The notes under the pieces were generated by a model, which did not search any database, was not told the origin of the DNA, and saw only the letters and a list, made by a program, of their open reading frames with translations. Shown piece after piece: positions 22,944 to 32,280 of a DNA stretch of 32,280 nt. The DNA is from Streptomyces sp. OR43 (GTDB lineage Bacteria; Actinomycetota; Actinomycetes; Streptomycetales; Streptomycetaceae): assembly GCF_008042275.1 (NCBI RefSeq), contig NZ_RDBK01000043.1, positions 4,064,068-4,096,347 of the forward strand. The letters run 5' to 3'. Numbering within the stretch: position 1 is the first letter of the stretch; the number at the start of each line of letters is the position of its first letter. The translations under genes and the position numbers were made by a program.

Positions 22944-23870
22944 ATGGGTGAGATCGCCAAACTCGGCTACGTAGGAGTCGAGTCCCCCGACCACGAGGAA
23001 TGGCGCACCTGGGCGCCGAAGGTACTCGGATGCATGATCGGTCCCGATGGCGCGGACGGTGCCGTGCGCGTCAAGATCGACGATGCCGACTACCGGATCT
23101 CCGTTCACCCCGGCGAGGAGCACCGGTTCGCGTACGCGGGCTGGGAGGTCCTCAACCACCGTGACCTGGGCGCCGCTGTGAAGCGTCTGGAGAACGCCGG
23201 CGTCAAGACCGAAGTCGCCGACCAGGAGACCACCGAGGCGCGCGGTGTGGACCGGCTGGTGCATTTCGAGGACCCCTTCGGTCAGCGTCTGGAGCTGTTC
23301 TGCTACCAGGAGTCCGGCTACCGCGACTGGAATCCGCCTCGGCCGCACGCCGGGTTCGTCACCGGTGACCAGGGCCTCGGCCACGTCGTCTTCGCCGTAC
23401 CCGACGTCCGCAAAGCGGTCGACTTCTACGTCGACGCCATGGGCTTCCTCACCAGCGACATCATCACGCTCAATGAGCCGCTCGGCGAGATGTGGTTCCT
23501 CCGGGCCAACCCGCGACACCACAGCGTCGCACTGCTCGAAGTCCCCAACTCCCTCGGCCTGCACCACGTCTACCTGGAATCCCGCACCCTGGACGACGTC
23601 GGCTACTCCTACTACGACGTCCTGGGCGGCGACGAGAACCCCGACCTGCTGATGAACCTCGGCAGGCACATCGGCGACCAGACGGTCTCCTACTACATCC
23701 ACTCGCCGGCCGGCTTCTTCATCGAGTACGGCTGGGACGGCCTGGCCATCGACGACCTGGAGCGCAGGTCACCGCACAACATCAACGTGCGCAAAGGCAA
23801 GCGGCCGGAAATGTGGGGGCACAAGTTCCGCTTCCAGCCCAACGAGACGGTCAAGCCCTACGAGTCCTGA
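22944..23870 (+). CDS. type I extradiol ring-cleavage dioxygenase (BphC/HsaC-like)
   Basis: A 308-aa two-domain vicinal-oxygen-chelate dioxygenase that should cleave a catechol meta to its hydroxyls using Fe(II). The catalytic domain is C-terminal: likely metal ligands are His147 (GLGHVVF), His208 (GLHHVYLE) and Glu261 (GFFIEYG), with catalytic His193 in NPRHHSVALL and a Tyr near 250 in SYYIHSPAG. The block FVTGDQGLGHVV and the ending WGHKF resemble BphC and HsaC. The N-terminal domain (residues 1-130) is the usual non-metal repeat. ATG 22944 has GGAG 7 bases upstream. The substrate may be a dihydroxybiphenyl-like, catecholic or steroid-derived ring. A hairpin separates it from the monooxygenase gene. 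Confidence 0.9.
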   Translation: MGEIAKLGYVGVESPDHEEWRTWAPKVLGCMIGPDGADGAVRVKIDDADYRISVHPGEEHRFAYAGWEVLNHRDLGAAVKRLENAGVKTEVADQETTEARGVDRLVHFEDPFGQRLELFCYQESGYRDWNPPRPHAGFVTGDQGLGHVVFAVPDVRKAVDFYVDAMGFLTSDIITLNEPLGEMWFLRANPRHHSVALLEVPNSLGLHHVYLESRTLDDVGYSYYDVLGGDENPDLLMNLGRHIGDQTVSYYIHSPAGFFIEYGWDGLAIDDLERRSPHNINVRKGKRPEMWGHKFRFQPNETVKPYES

Positions 23871-23874
23871 ACCC

Positions 23875-23903
23875 GGCCTCGGAGGATCACATACCTCCGG
23901 GCC
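23875..23903 (+). terminator. intercistronic hairpin
   Basis: GGCC-T-CGGAGG pairs with CCTCCG-GGCC, a 10-bp stem with one bulged T and an 8-base loop, 4 bases after the dioxygenase stop. It may reduce read-through into, or set the mRNA level of, the monooxygenase gene at 23971. Confidence 0.5.
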
Positions 23904-23970
23904 ACCAGCACCACGGCCGCGCACCGTAAACACCGCGCACGACAACGAACCGGCCCGGAGGGAACACACG

Positions 23971-25101
23971 ATGCCCGCAGTCAGCAACGTACTTGTTGTA
24001 GGAGGTGGTACAGCCGGTACCGCAGCCGCGATCCTGCTCGCCGAGGTCGGCGTTGCCGTCGATCTCGTCGAGCTCAAACCCGACATCACCGCTCTGGGAT
24101 CGGGGATCACCCTGCAGGGCAACGCGCTGAGGGTGCTGCGGCGGCTCGGAGTGTGGGACGACGTCCAGCGCGAGGGGCATTCGCACAACCGGCTCGCACT
24201 GCGCGCACCCGACGCCGAGGCCACAGTGCTGGTCGAGCTGGACGTGGAGCGGACCGGCGGTCCAGACCTGCCCGCCACGGTCGGCATGTACCGGCCGGCG
24301 CTCGCGCGTATCCTCATGGACCGTGCGGTGGCCACGGGAGTGAAGGTCCGCACCAGCACGACGTTCGCCGAACTCGAACAGGACGGCACCGGGGTGACCG
24401 CACGGTTCACCGACGGCTCGACCGGGCGTTACGACCTGGTGATCGGCGCCGACGGAATCCGTTCCGCGACGCGGCAGGCGCTGGGAATCGACGCGGACAT
24501 CCAGGGCGCGGGCCTCGGAGCGTGGCGGGCCATCGTGCCCCGCCCGGCGTCGGTCACTCACACCGAGCTCTACTACGGCGGCCCCTCCTACATCTCCGGT
24601 TACTGCCCGATCAACGACCGTGCCATGTACGCCTACTTCACCGAGATAGCCCAGGACCGCATGCGGACGGCCCCGGAGGAGAAGCTCGCCGTCATGCGCA
24701 CGTTCGCCGAGCACTATCACGGCCCCTGGGACGAGATCAGGGAATCACTGACCGACCCTTCGGCGATCCACTACACCTGGTTCGAGTCCCACCTGCTCGA
24801 CGACCCCTGGCACCGGGGCCGCGTGCTCCTCATCGGCGACGCGGCCCACTCCTGCCCGCCCACTCTCGCCCAGGGAGCCGCCATGGCGCTGGAGGACGCC
24901 CAGGTCCTGGCAGAGATGCTGGCGACCGCCGACCGCGTGGACGACGAGTTGCTGGAATCGTTCGCGAGGCGCCGGCTGCCGAGGGCCCGAGCCGTAGTGG
25001 AAGCCTCCCGGCAGATCGTGCAGTGGACACTGGCCCGGGACGTCGGCGACGTGCCCGCTCTGCAGGCCCGGATTGCCGCGTTGGTGACGGACCCCGCTTG
25101 A
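23971..25101 (+). CDS. FAD-dependent aromatic monooxygenase
   Basis: A 376-aa class A flavoprotein hydroxylase. It shows the dinucleotide motif VLVVGGGTAGTAAAILLAE at the N-terminus, the DG motif LVIGADGIRSATR (about 155-167) and the GD motif VLLIGDAAHSCPPTLAQG (about 288-305). These are the three marks of the p-hydroxybenzoate/salicylate hydroxylase family, which uses NAD(P)H and O2 to hydroxylate phenolic rings. In this setting it would make the catechol for the dioxygenase upstream. GGAGGG precedes ATG 23971. It is the last gene of the rightward set. The substrate cannot be named. Confidence 0.9.
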   Translation: MPAVSNVLVVGGGTAGTAAAILLAEVGVAVDLVELKPDITALGSGITLQGNALRVLRRLGVWDDVQREGHSHNRLALRAPDAEATVLVELDVERTGGPDLPATVGMYRPALARILMDRAVATGVKVRTSTTFAELEQDGTGVTARFTDGSTGRYDLVIGADGIRSATRQALGIDADIQGAGLGAWRAIVPRPASVTHTELYYGGPSYISGYCPINDRAMYAYFTEIAQDRMRTAPEEKLAVMRTFAEHYHGPWDEIRESLTDPSAIHYTWFESHLLDDPWHRGRVLLIGDAAHSCPPTLAQGAAMALEDAQVLAEMLATADRVDDELLESFARRRLPRARAVVEASRQIVQWTLARDVGDVPALQARIAALVTDPA

Positions 25102-25443
25102 GAAACTGCCCTTCGTCCCGCACAGGAGGGAGTGTGCGGCACGTCCACGTCGAGGTGGTGAACACCGTGCGGCGCCGCTGTGCGGCCTCGTCGACGGTCC
25201 GGGGTCCGGAAGGCCAACCTAGGGCGCTACAGGCACCTGGCGTGCAGGGGTCCTCAATACGGGTGCATCAGGCTGTTAACGGCTGCCGCCGCTATGGCGG
25301 CGGTGTGGGAGCTCGCAGCGATCTCCCCCTGTGTCGCCAATTCACCGCCGTGACGCTCCTTTGACGCTCCGAGCTCCGTACGTCTCCCTGACCGAGTAGA
25401 AAAAGGGTACCTGACCTGCAGTTTCGTGCCCAGACGTCCAGGT
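25102..25443. other. intergenic, no gene seen
   Basis: No convincing frame. A small hairpin, GCCGCC/GGCGGC with a 5-base loop at 25285-25301, might terminate the monooxygenase transcript. The right edge is the murA-side repeat. Confidence 0.4.
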
Positions 25444-25620
25444 CGACATCTTTCCGATGACTCATCACGTGAAGATCGCGGTGCACGGAAGTCGTCGCTC
25501 CTGGTCCAAAGTCCCAGAAAAGTCCCAGGGACTCCGCCACACCCCGCCTCAACTTGCATTTGTGCAGGTCAGAAGGGGTGTGACGGGGCCATTTTTGCGG
25601 GCTTTCAGATGTCGCGGAAG
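25444..25620. repeat. right copy of the murA-end repeat (att-like)
   Basis: This is the counterpart of 14117-14283 in direct orientation. It comprises the last five codons of the murA gene plus about 160 bases downstream of its stop. AAAGTCCCAG occurs twice, at 25508 and 25519, an 11-base period. CACACCCC (25538-25545) pairs with GGGGTGTG (25575-25582), and inside that ACTTGCA pairs with TGCAGGT (one G-T) around TTTG. On the minus strand this nested hairpin lies 22 bases after the murA stop and may also be its terminator. Confidence 0.85.
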
Positions 25621-27134
25621 ATCTCGATCTGCGCCCCCACCGAGTTCAGCCGCTCCGCCAGCTCCTCGTAACCGCGGTTGATCACATACACGTTGCGCAG
25701 TACGGAGGTCCCCTCGGCCGCCATCATCGCGAGCAGTACCACCACGGCCGGGCGCAGGGCCGGCGGGCACATCATCTCCGCCGCGCGCCACCGGGTCGGG
25801 CCCTCGACCAGGACCCGGTGCGGGTCCAGGAGTTGGAGCCGGCCGCCGAGGCGGTTGAGGTCGGTGAGGTAGATCGCGCGGTTGTCGTAGACCCAGTCGT
25901 GGATCAGGGTCTGGCCGTGGGCCGAGGCCGCGATGGCCGCGAAGAACGGCACGTTGTCGATGTTGAGGCCCGGGAACGGCATCGGGTGGATCTTGTCGAT
26001 GGGCGCCTCCAGTTTGGAGGGCCGGACCGTCAGGTCGACCAGGCGGGTGCGCCCGTTGTCGGCCGCGTACTCCGCGGTGCGGGCGCAGTCGACGCCCATC
26101 TCCTCCAGGACCGCGAGCTCGATCTCCAGGAACTCGATCGGCACCCGGCGGATCGTCAGCTCCGACTCCGTGACGACGGCGGCGGCGAGCAGGCTCATCG
26201 CCTCGACCGGGTCCTCGGAGGGGGAGTAGTCGACGTCCACGTCGATGTTCGGCACGCCGTGCACGGTCAGCGTCGTCGTACCAACGCCGTCCACCCGTAC
26301 GCCCAGAGCCTCCAGGAAGAAGCAGAGGTCCTGGACCATGTAGTTGGAGGACGCGTTGCGGATGACGGTGGTGCCGTCGTGCCGGGCGGCGGCCAGCAGC
26401 GCGTTCTCGGTCACGGTGTCGCCGCGCTCGGTCAGCACGATGGGGCGGCCGGGGACGACGGAGTGGTCGACCTGGGCGTGGTAGATGCCCTCGGTCGCGG
26501 CGATCTCCAGGCCGAAGCGGCGCAGCGCGATCATGTGCGGCTCGATCGTGCGGGTGCCGAGGTCGCAGCCGCCCGCGTACGGCAGCTTGAACCGGTCCAT
26601 GCGGTGCAGCAGCGGACCGAGGAACATGATGATCGACCGGGTCCGGCGGGCCGCGTCCGCGTCGATGGCGTCCATGTCGAGCCGGGCCGGCGGGATGATC
26701 TCCAGGTCCGTGCCGTCGTTGATCCACCGGGCGCGCACCCCGATGGAGTTCAGCACCTCCAGGAGGCGGTAGACCTCCTCGATCCTGGCCACCCGGCGCA
26801 GCACCGTACGGCCCTTGTTGAGCAGCGAGGCGCAGAGCAGCGCCACACACGCGTTCTTGCTGGTCTTGACGTCGATGGATCCGGAGAGCCGGCGCCCGCC
26901 GACCACCCGCAGATGCATGGGTCCGGCGTAGCCGAGCGACACGATCTCGCTGTCGAGTGCTTCACCGATGCGGGCAATCATCTCAAGGCTGATGTTTTGG
27001 TTGCCGCGCTCGATGCGGTTCACGGCGCTCTGGCTGGTGGCGAGCGCCTCGGCGAGCTGACTCTGTGTCCAGCCCCGGTGCTGACGGGCGTCACGGATGA
27101 GCTTGCCGATACGTACGAGGTAGTCATCTGACAT
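25605..27134 (-). CDS. XRE-HTH / UDP-GlcNAc enolpyruvyl transferase (MurA-like) fusion
   Basis: A 509-aa protein. Residues about 8-65 are an XRE helix-turn-helix (IRDARQHRGWTQSQLAEALA, SQSAVNRIERG); the rest is an EPSP-synthase-fold transferase. MurA residues are kept: Lys-Asn in VKTSKNACVALL and the PEP-binding cysteine in AGGCDLGTRTIEPH. The reaction would add enolpyruvate from PEP to UDP-GlcNAc, the first step of peptidoglycan synthesis. Streptomyces carry such a second murA divergent from aconitase (the SCO5998-SCO5999 arrangement of S. coelicolor, from memory). The HTH may make it self-regulating. A TATCTC-N6-GAGAT palindrome lies 10 bases before the start. Its 3' end is the edge of the island repeat. 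Confidence 0.9.
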   Translation of the reverse strand: MSDDYLVRIGKLIRDARQHRGWTQSQLAEALATSQSAVNRIERGNQNISLEMIARIGEALDSEIVSLGYAGPMHLRVVGGRRLSGSIDVKTSKNACVALLCASLLNKGRTVLRRVARIEEVYRLLEVLNSIGVRARWINDGTDLEIIPPARLDMDAIDADAARRTRSIIMFLGPLLHRMDRFKLPYAGGCDLGTRTIEPHMIALRRFGLEIAATEGIYHAQVDHSVVPGRPIVLTERGDTVTENALLAAARHDGTTVIRNASSNYMVQDLCFFLEALGVRVDGVGTTTLTVHGVPNIDVDVDYSPSEDPVEAMSLLAAAVVTESELTIRRVPIEFLEIELAVLEEMGVDCARTAEYAADNGRTRLVDLTVRPSKLEAPIDKIHPMPFPGLNIDNVPFFAAIAASAHGQTLIHDWVYDNRAIYLTDLNRLGGRLQLLDPHRVLVEGPTRWRAAEMMCPPALRPAVVVLLAMMAAEGTSVLRNVYVINRGYEELAERLNSVGAQIEIFRDI

Positions 27135-27144
27135 GCCGGAAGGC

Positions 27145-27162
27145 TATCTCAGATATGAGATG
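27145..27162. promoter_or_regulatory. palindrome TATCTC-N6-GAGATG before murA
   Basis: ATCTCA, GATA, TGAGAT is a perfect inverted repeat starting 10 bases upstream of the murA start codon. It shares the TATCTC-N6-GAGAT form with 27448-27465, so one regulator probably binds both. Confidence 0.55.
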
Positions 27163-27447
27163 AGGATCTTGGTGGGGTGTGGCGTTCGGGTGACGGGGGT
27201 GTGTGAGGGGTGCGACCGTATGCGCCGTGGGTGGTGGGGCCGTTGCTCATGTTCCGGCCGGTGGGCCCGTTCGGCGCGTGGTGCGCACCCATCGGCGCAG
27301 CTGGACGGTGGGGGTGGGGTGGCGGATGGCCGGCCCGGGCCCATGAGGCGTTGTCGGGTACGGCCGGGTGCGCCACCGAAGGACACGATCGACTGACGGC
27401 GGCAGGGGGTGGCCGGACATGACCCGTCCACGGTGATGTACTAGAGT

Positions 27448-27465
27448 TATCTCGACATCGAGATA
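27448..27465. promoter_or_regulatory. palindrome TATCTC-N6-GAGATA before aconitase
   Basis: TATCTCGA, CA, TCGAGATA is a perfect 8-bp inverted repeat about 155 bases upstream of the aconitase start. It is an operator candidate paired with 27145-27162. Confidence 0.6.
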
Positions 27466-27508
27466 TATGCCGAAGGCGCACAGCGGGCCACCGTGCGGTA
27501 AGGGTTAC

Positions 27509-27527
27509 CTAACTAAGCCTTACCTTA
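27509..27527 (-). promoter_or_regulatory. iron-box candidate (DtxR/DmdR type)
   Basis: On the minus strand TAAGGTAAGGCTTAGTTAG matches 13 of 19 bases of the classic actinobacterial iron box TTAGGTTAGGCTAACCTAA, including the AGG...AGGCT core. It lies between the aconitase palindrome and the gene, where iron control of an Fe-S enzyme would make sense. Confidence 0.5.
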
Positions 27528-27621
27528 GCGGATGTCCGGCTCGCCGAAGGCGGCACCACGCGGCGCCCGCCGAAGTGAGGCGCGGCGCGGAGTTACGCGC
27601 ACATTGATGAAGGAGACTGTC

Positions 27622-30336
<2,715 letters not shown>

Positions 30337-30355
30337 GCATCAGCGGCAGTACGGC

Positions 30356-30395
30356 GAGAGGGCCGCACCCCCGGCGACGGGGGTGCGGCCCTCTC
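30356..30395 (+). terminator. aconitase terminator
   Basis: A perfect 17-bp stem, left arm GAGAGGGCCGCACCCCC and right arm GGGGGTGCGGCCCTCTC, with a 6-base loop, begins 19 bases after the aconitase stop. It can also stop transcripts from the minus-strand gene ending at 30422. Confidence 0.9.
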
Positions 30396-30421
30396 TCATG
30401 ATGTGGGGGTGACTACCGGGC

Positions 30422-31336
30422 TCAGTAGAGCAGTCGGTAGGTGCTCCAGCCGCCACCGATCTTCACGCGCGCCTTGAACGGCGAAGCCGCGTTGCCGGTG
30501 CCGGAGTAGCGCCAGAGGACGCCGTCCTTGTCACGGGCGAGCAGGTCGGCCCTGCCGTCGTAGTCGAGGTCGCCCGTCGAGATGAGCGTGTTGTACGCGC
30601 CCCAGCCGCTGCCGATCTTGGTGCGGGCGGCGAAGGGGGCCTTGTAGTTGCCGGTGCCCTTGTAGAGCCACAGGACGCCGGACTTGTCCTGGGCGACGAG
30701 GTCGTGCTTTCCGTCGCCGCTCAGGTCGCCGTTGCCCGCGATCTGGCTGTACGCGTTCCAGCCGCTGCCGACCTTGTAACGGGTCGTCAGCTTGCCGTTG
30801 CCCGTGCCCAGGTAGAGGTAGAGCACGCCCGAGCCGTCACGGGCCAGCAGGTCGCCGGCTCCGGCGCCACCGAAGTTGCCCGCGGAGACGATCTTGTTGT
30901 AGATGTTCCAGCCGCTGCCGACCTGCGACCCGACACTCTTCCAGGGCAGGTACAGCAGGTGGCCGTAGTAGTCCCGCGCCCACAGGCCGTCGGTCATGGC
31001 GTCCGTGCCGTTGTTGACCTGGGCGAGGTCCTTGATGTCCGACCAGTTGTCGTCGCTGTTCGACTCGCGGGCGAGGAAGCCGCCCTTCTGGTTCTGCGTG
31101 TAGCCGTACGAGTTGCCGGCCTTGTCGATTCCGTACAGGGCGGACGACACGGTGGCAGCGGCGGCTGCTGCTGCCGCGGCGGGCTGCTGCGCGGAGTTGG
31201 CCGAGCTCGGAGCCACCGGGCTCGGGGAGTCGGCGGCGACGGCGGAGGTGCCGGTGCCGACGAGGGCGGCGGTGATCGCCGCGGCGGCCACGCGGGCGGC
31301 TATGCGTCTGTGCTTACGGCCAGAGGTTTTGGCCAC
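30422..31336 (-). CDS. secreted FG-GAP/VCBS repeat protein
   Basis: A protein of about 304 aa. The N-terminus is a signal peptide (KTSGRKHRRIAARVAAAAIT, cleavage after SAVA), followed by a Ser/Pro/Ala linker with an alanine run. The mature part is tandem repeats of about 52 residues, each containing GSGWNxY, then GDLxGDGxxDLxAxD (calcium-binding DxDxDG type) and a GVLWLYxGTGN strand, as in FG-GAP/VCBS beta-propellers. The role is unknown; related domains bind surfaces or sugars. The start is probably GTG 31336, with GGAG 6 bases upstream; ATG 31348 would add four residues but has no ribosome site. The next gene upstream is a paralogue. Confidence 0.85.
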   Translation of the reverse strand: MAKTSGRKHRRIAARVAAAAITAALVGTGTSAVAADSPSPVAPSSANSAQQPAAAAAAAAATVSSALYGIDKAGNSYGYTQNQKGGFLARESNSDDNWSDIKDLAQVNNGTDAMTDGLWARDYYGHLLYLPWKSVGSQVGSGWNIYNKIVSAGNFGGAGAGDLLARDGSGVLYLYLGTGNGKLTTRYKVGSGWNAYSQIAGNGDLSGDGKHDLVAQDKSGVLWLYKGTGNYKAPFAARTKIGSGWGAYNTLISTGDLDYDGRADLLARDKDGVLWRYSGTGNAASPFKARVKIGGGWSTYRLLY

Positions 31337-31363
31337 GAAGTACTCCATGGATCTAGATGAAGG

Positions 31364-31398
31364 GTGGCCCGCCCGACCCAGGAGGGCGGACAGGCCAC
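31364..31398 (-). terminator. hairpin between the FG-GAP paralogues
   Basis: GTGGCC-CGCCC pairs with GGGCG and GGCCAC with a 4-base bulge and a 9-base loop, just downstream of the stop of the gene at 31452. Confidence 0.5.
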
Positions 31399-31451
31399 GG
31401 GTTTCATCCGAATCGTGTCATGACTTCGGTCGCGAAACCTTCACTTTTTGA

Positions 31452-32280
31452 TCAGAAGACAAGACGGTAGGTGTTCCAGCCACCGGTCCCGATCAGCGCG
31501 CGGGTGCCGTACGGCGCCGCGGCCTTGCCCGTGCCCTTGTAGAGGTACAGCGCACCCTTGGCGTCGCGGCCGACGAGGTCGGTCGTGCCGTCCAGGTCGA
31601 TGTCGCCGGGGGCGAAGACGGTGTTGTACGCGTTCCAGCCACCGCCGACCTTGGTGCGGGCGGTGAACGGGGCCTTGTAGTTGCCGGTGCCCTTGTAGAG
31701 CCACAGGACGCCCGACTTGTCGGCGGCGACGATGTCGTTCTTGCCGTCACCGGTCAGGTCGCCGTTGCCCGCGAGCTGCGTGTACGCGTTCCAGCCACCG
31801 CCGACCTTGTACCGCTGGGTGACGGTGCCGTCGCCGTAACCCAGGTACAGGTACAGGTTTCCGGCGGCGTCGCGGCCGAGGAGGTCACCGGCCTCACCGC
31901 CGCCGAGGTTGCCCGCGGAGACGAGCTTGTTGTAGATGCCCCAGCCGTGACCGACGTTCTTGAGGTCGGAGTTGTCGTTGGCCGCGTAGCTGAGGACGCC
32001 CGCCGCGTTGGTCTGCCAGCGGCCGTCGGGGAGGCTGTCCGCGTTGCTGTCCACGAGGCCGAGGAACTTGGTGTCCTTCCAGCCCGTGTCGAACGGGACG
32101 CGGGCCTGCAGGCCGCCTTCGCCGTCCGGTGCGTAGTAGTACGAGGCGCCCGTGCTGTCCACGCCCGTGATGCCGTACAGGGGCGCGTCGCCCGTGTCCG
32201 CCGCGAAGGCGGAGGTGCCGGTGCCGATGAGGGCCGCGGTTATCGCGGCGGCGGCGACGCGGGTGGCTGCCCGCCCGGGC
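31452..32280 (-). CDS. secreted FG-GAP/VCBS repeat protein, 5' end outside window
   Basis: This is a paralogue of the gene at 30422. The frame is open to the window edge. Its first visible residues (AATRVAAAAITAALIGTGTS, then AFAAD) are a signal peptide nearly identical to that of the paralogue, so only a few N-terminal residues are missing. The mature part starts GDAPLYGITGVDSTGASYYY and holds the same 52-residue repeats (VGGGWNAY, GDLTGDGKNDIVAADKSGVLWLYKGTGN). The alanine-rich linker of the first protein is absent. The pair is a tandem duplication, and the last two repeats of each are the most alike. Confidence 0.85.
   Translation of the reverse strand, partial: PGRAATRVAAAAITAALIGTGTSAFAADTGDAPLYGITGVDSTGASYYYAPDGEGGLQARVPFDTGWKDTKFLGLVDSNADSLPDGRWQTNAAGVLSYAANDNSDLKNVGHGWGIYNKLVSAGNLGGGEAGDLLGRDAAGNLYLYLGYGDGTVTQRYKVGGGWNAYTQLAGNGDLTGDGKNDIVAADKSGVLWLYKGTGNYKAPFTARTKVGGGWNAYNTVFAPGDIDLDGTTDLVGRDAKGALYLYKGTGKAAAPYGTRALIGTGGWNTYRLVF

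Larger units (their letters stand above)
27135..27621. other. divergent murA/aconitase promoter region
   Basis: The region holds two related palindromes near either gene and an iron-box candidate, listed separately. The G-rich centre (27170-27430) shows no gene. Confidence 0.6.

Overview
The window is high-GC actinobacterial DNA, almost certainly from a Streptomyces chromosome. An SsgA-like sporulation protein, a WhiB protein, an NB-ARC/TPR regulator of the AfsR-like type, secreted FG-GAP repeat proteins, and an XRE-MurA fusion divergent from aconitase all point there. No rRNA, tRNA, CRISPR array, transposase or integrase was found.

Left part (1-13.9 kb). A 5'-cut NB-ARC/TPR regulator (1-2076) is followed by accessory genes: an HSL-type esterase, an AraC regulator, a secreted beta-propeller protein, an alpha/beta hydrolase, a second AraC gene that has lost its N-terminal half, another alpha/beta hydrolase and a PucR-type regulator. 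Reading rightward after these come an SsgA-like protein and a translationally coupled set: CE1758-type flavin monooxygenase, CE1759-type FMN reductase and a WhiB iron-sulfur regulator. Each joins the next by an ATGA overlap.

Middle part (14.1-25.6 kb). An 11-kb catabolic block lies between two imperfect direct repeats of about 170 bp (14117-14283 and 25444-25620). The right repeat is the last codons of murA plus the DNA downstream of it; the left repeat carries the same last codons. A third, shorter copy lies at 14345-14409. The block reads as a genomic island set into the 3' end of murA. It has two divergent operons around a LysR gene. The leftward operon is FAH-type hydrolase, D-2-hydroxyacid dehydrogenase, APH-fold kinase, enolase paralogue and a GH32 C-terminal fragment, all with overlapping stop/start codons. 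The rightward set is a second FAH-type hydrolase, a VanB-like reductase, a type I extradiol dioxygenase and an FAD monooxygenase. The two FAH genes share a near-identical promoter/operator block, and a related block precedes the dioxygenase, so they look like one LysR regulon. My reading is that the rightward genes hydroxylate and cleave an aromatic ring, the FAH enzymes split the product, and the dehydrogenase, kinase and enolase may turn a released 2-oxo acid into an enol phosphate, by analogy with hydroxypyruvate to D-glycerate to 2-phosphoglycerate to PEP. That last step is a hypothesis.

Right part (25.6-32.28 kb). This looks like core chromosome: the XRE-MurA fusion gene, aconitase with a strong terminator, and two tandem FG-GAP/VCBS secreted proteins, the second cut by the window end. 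The murA-aconitase intergenic region holds two TATCTC-N6-GAGAT palindromes, one near each gene, and a DtxR-type iron-box candidate in front of aconitase.
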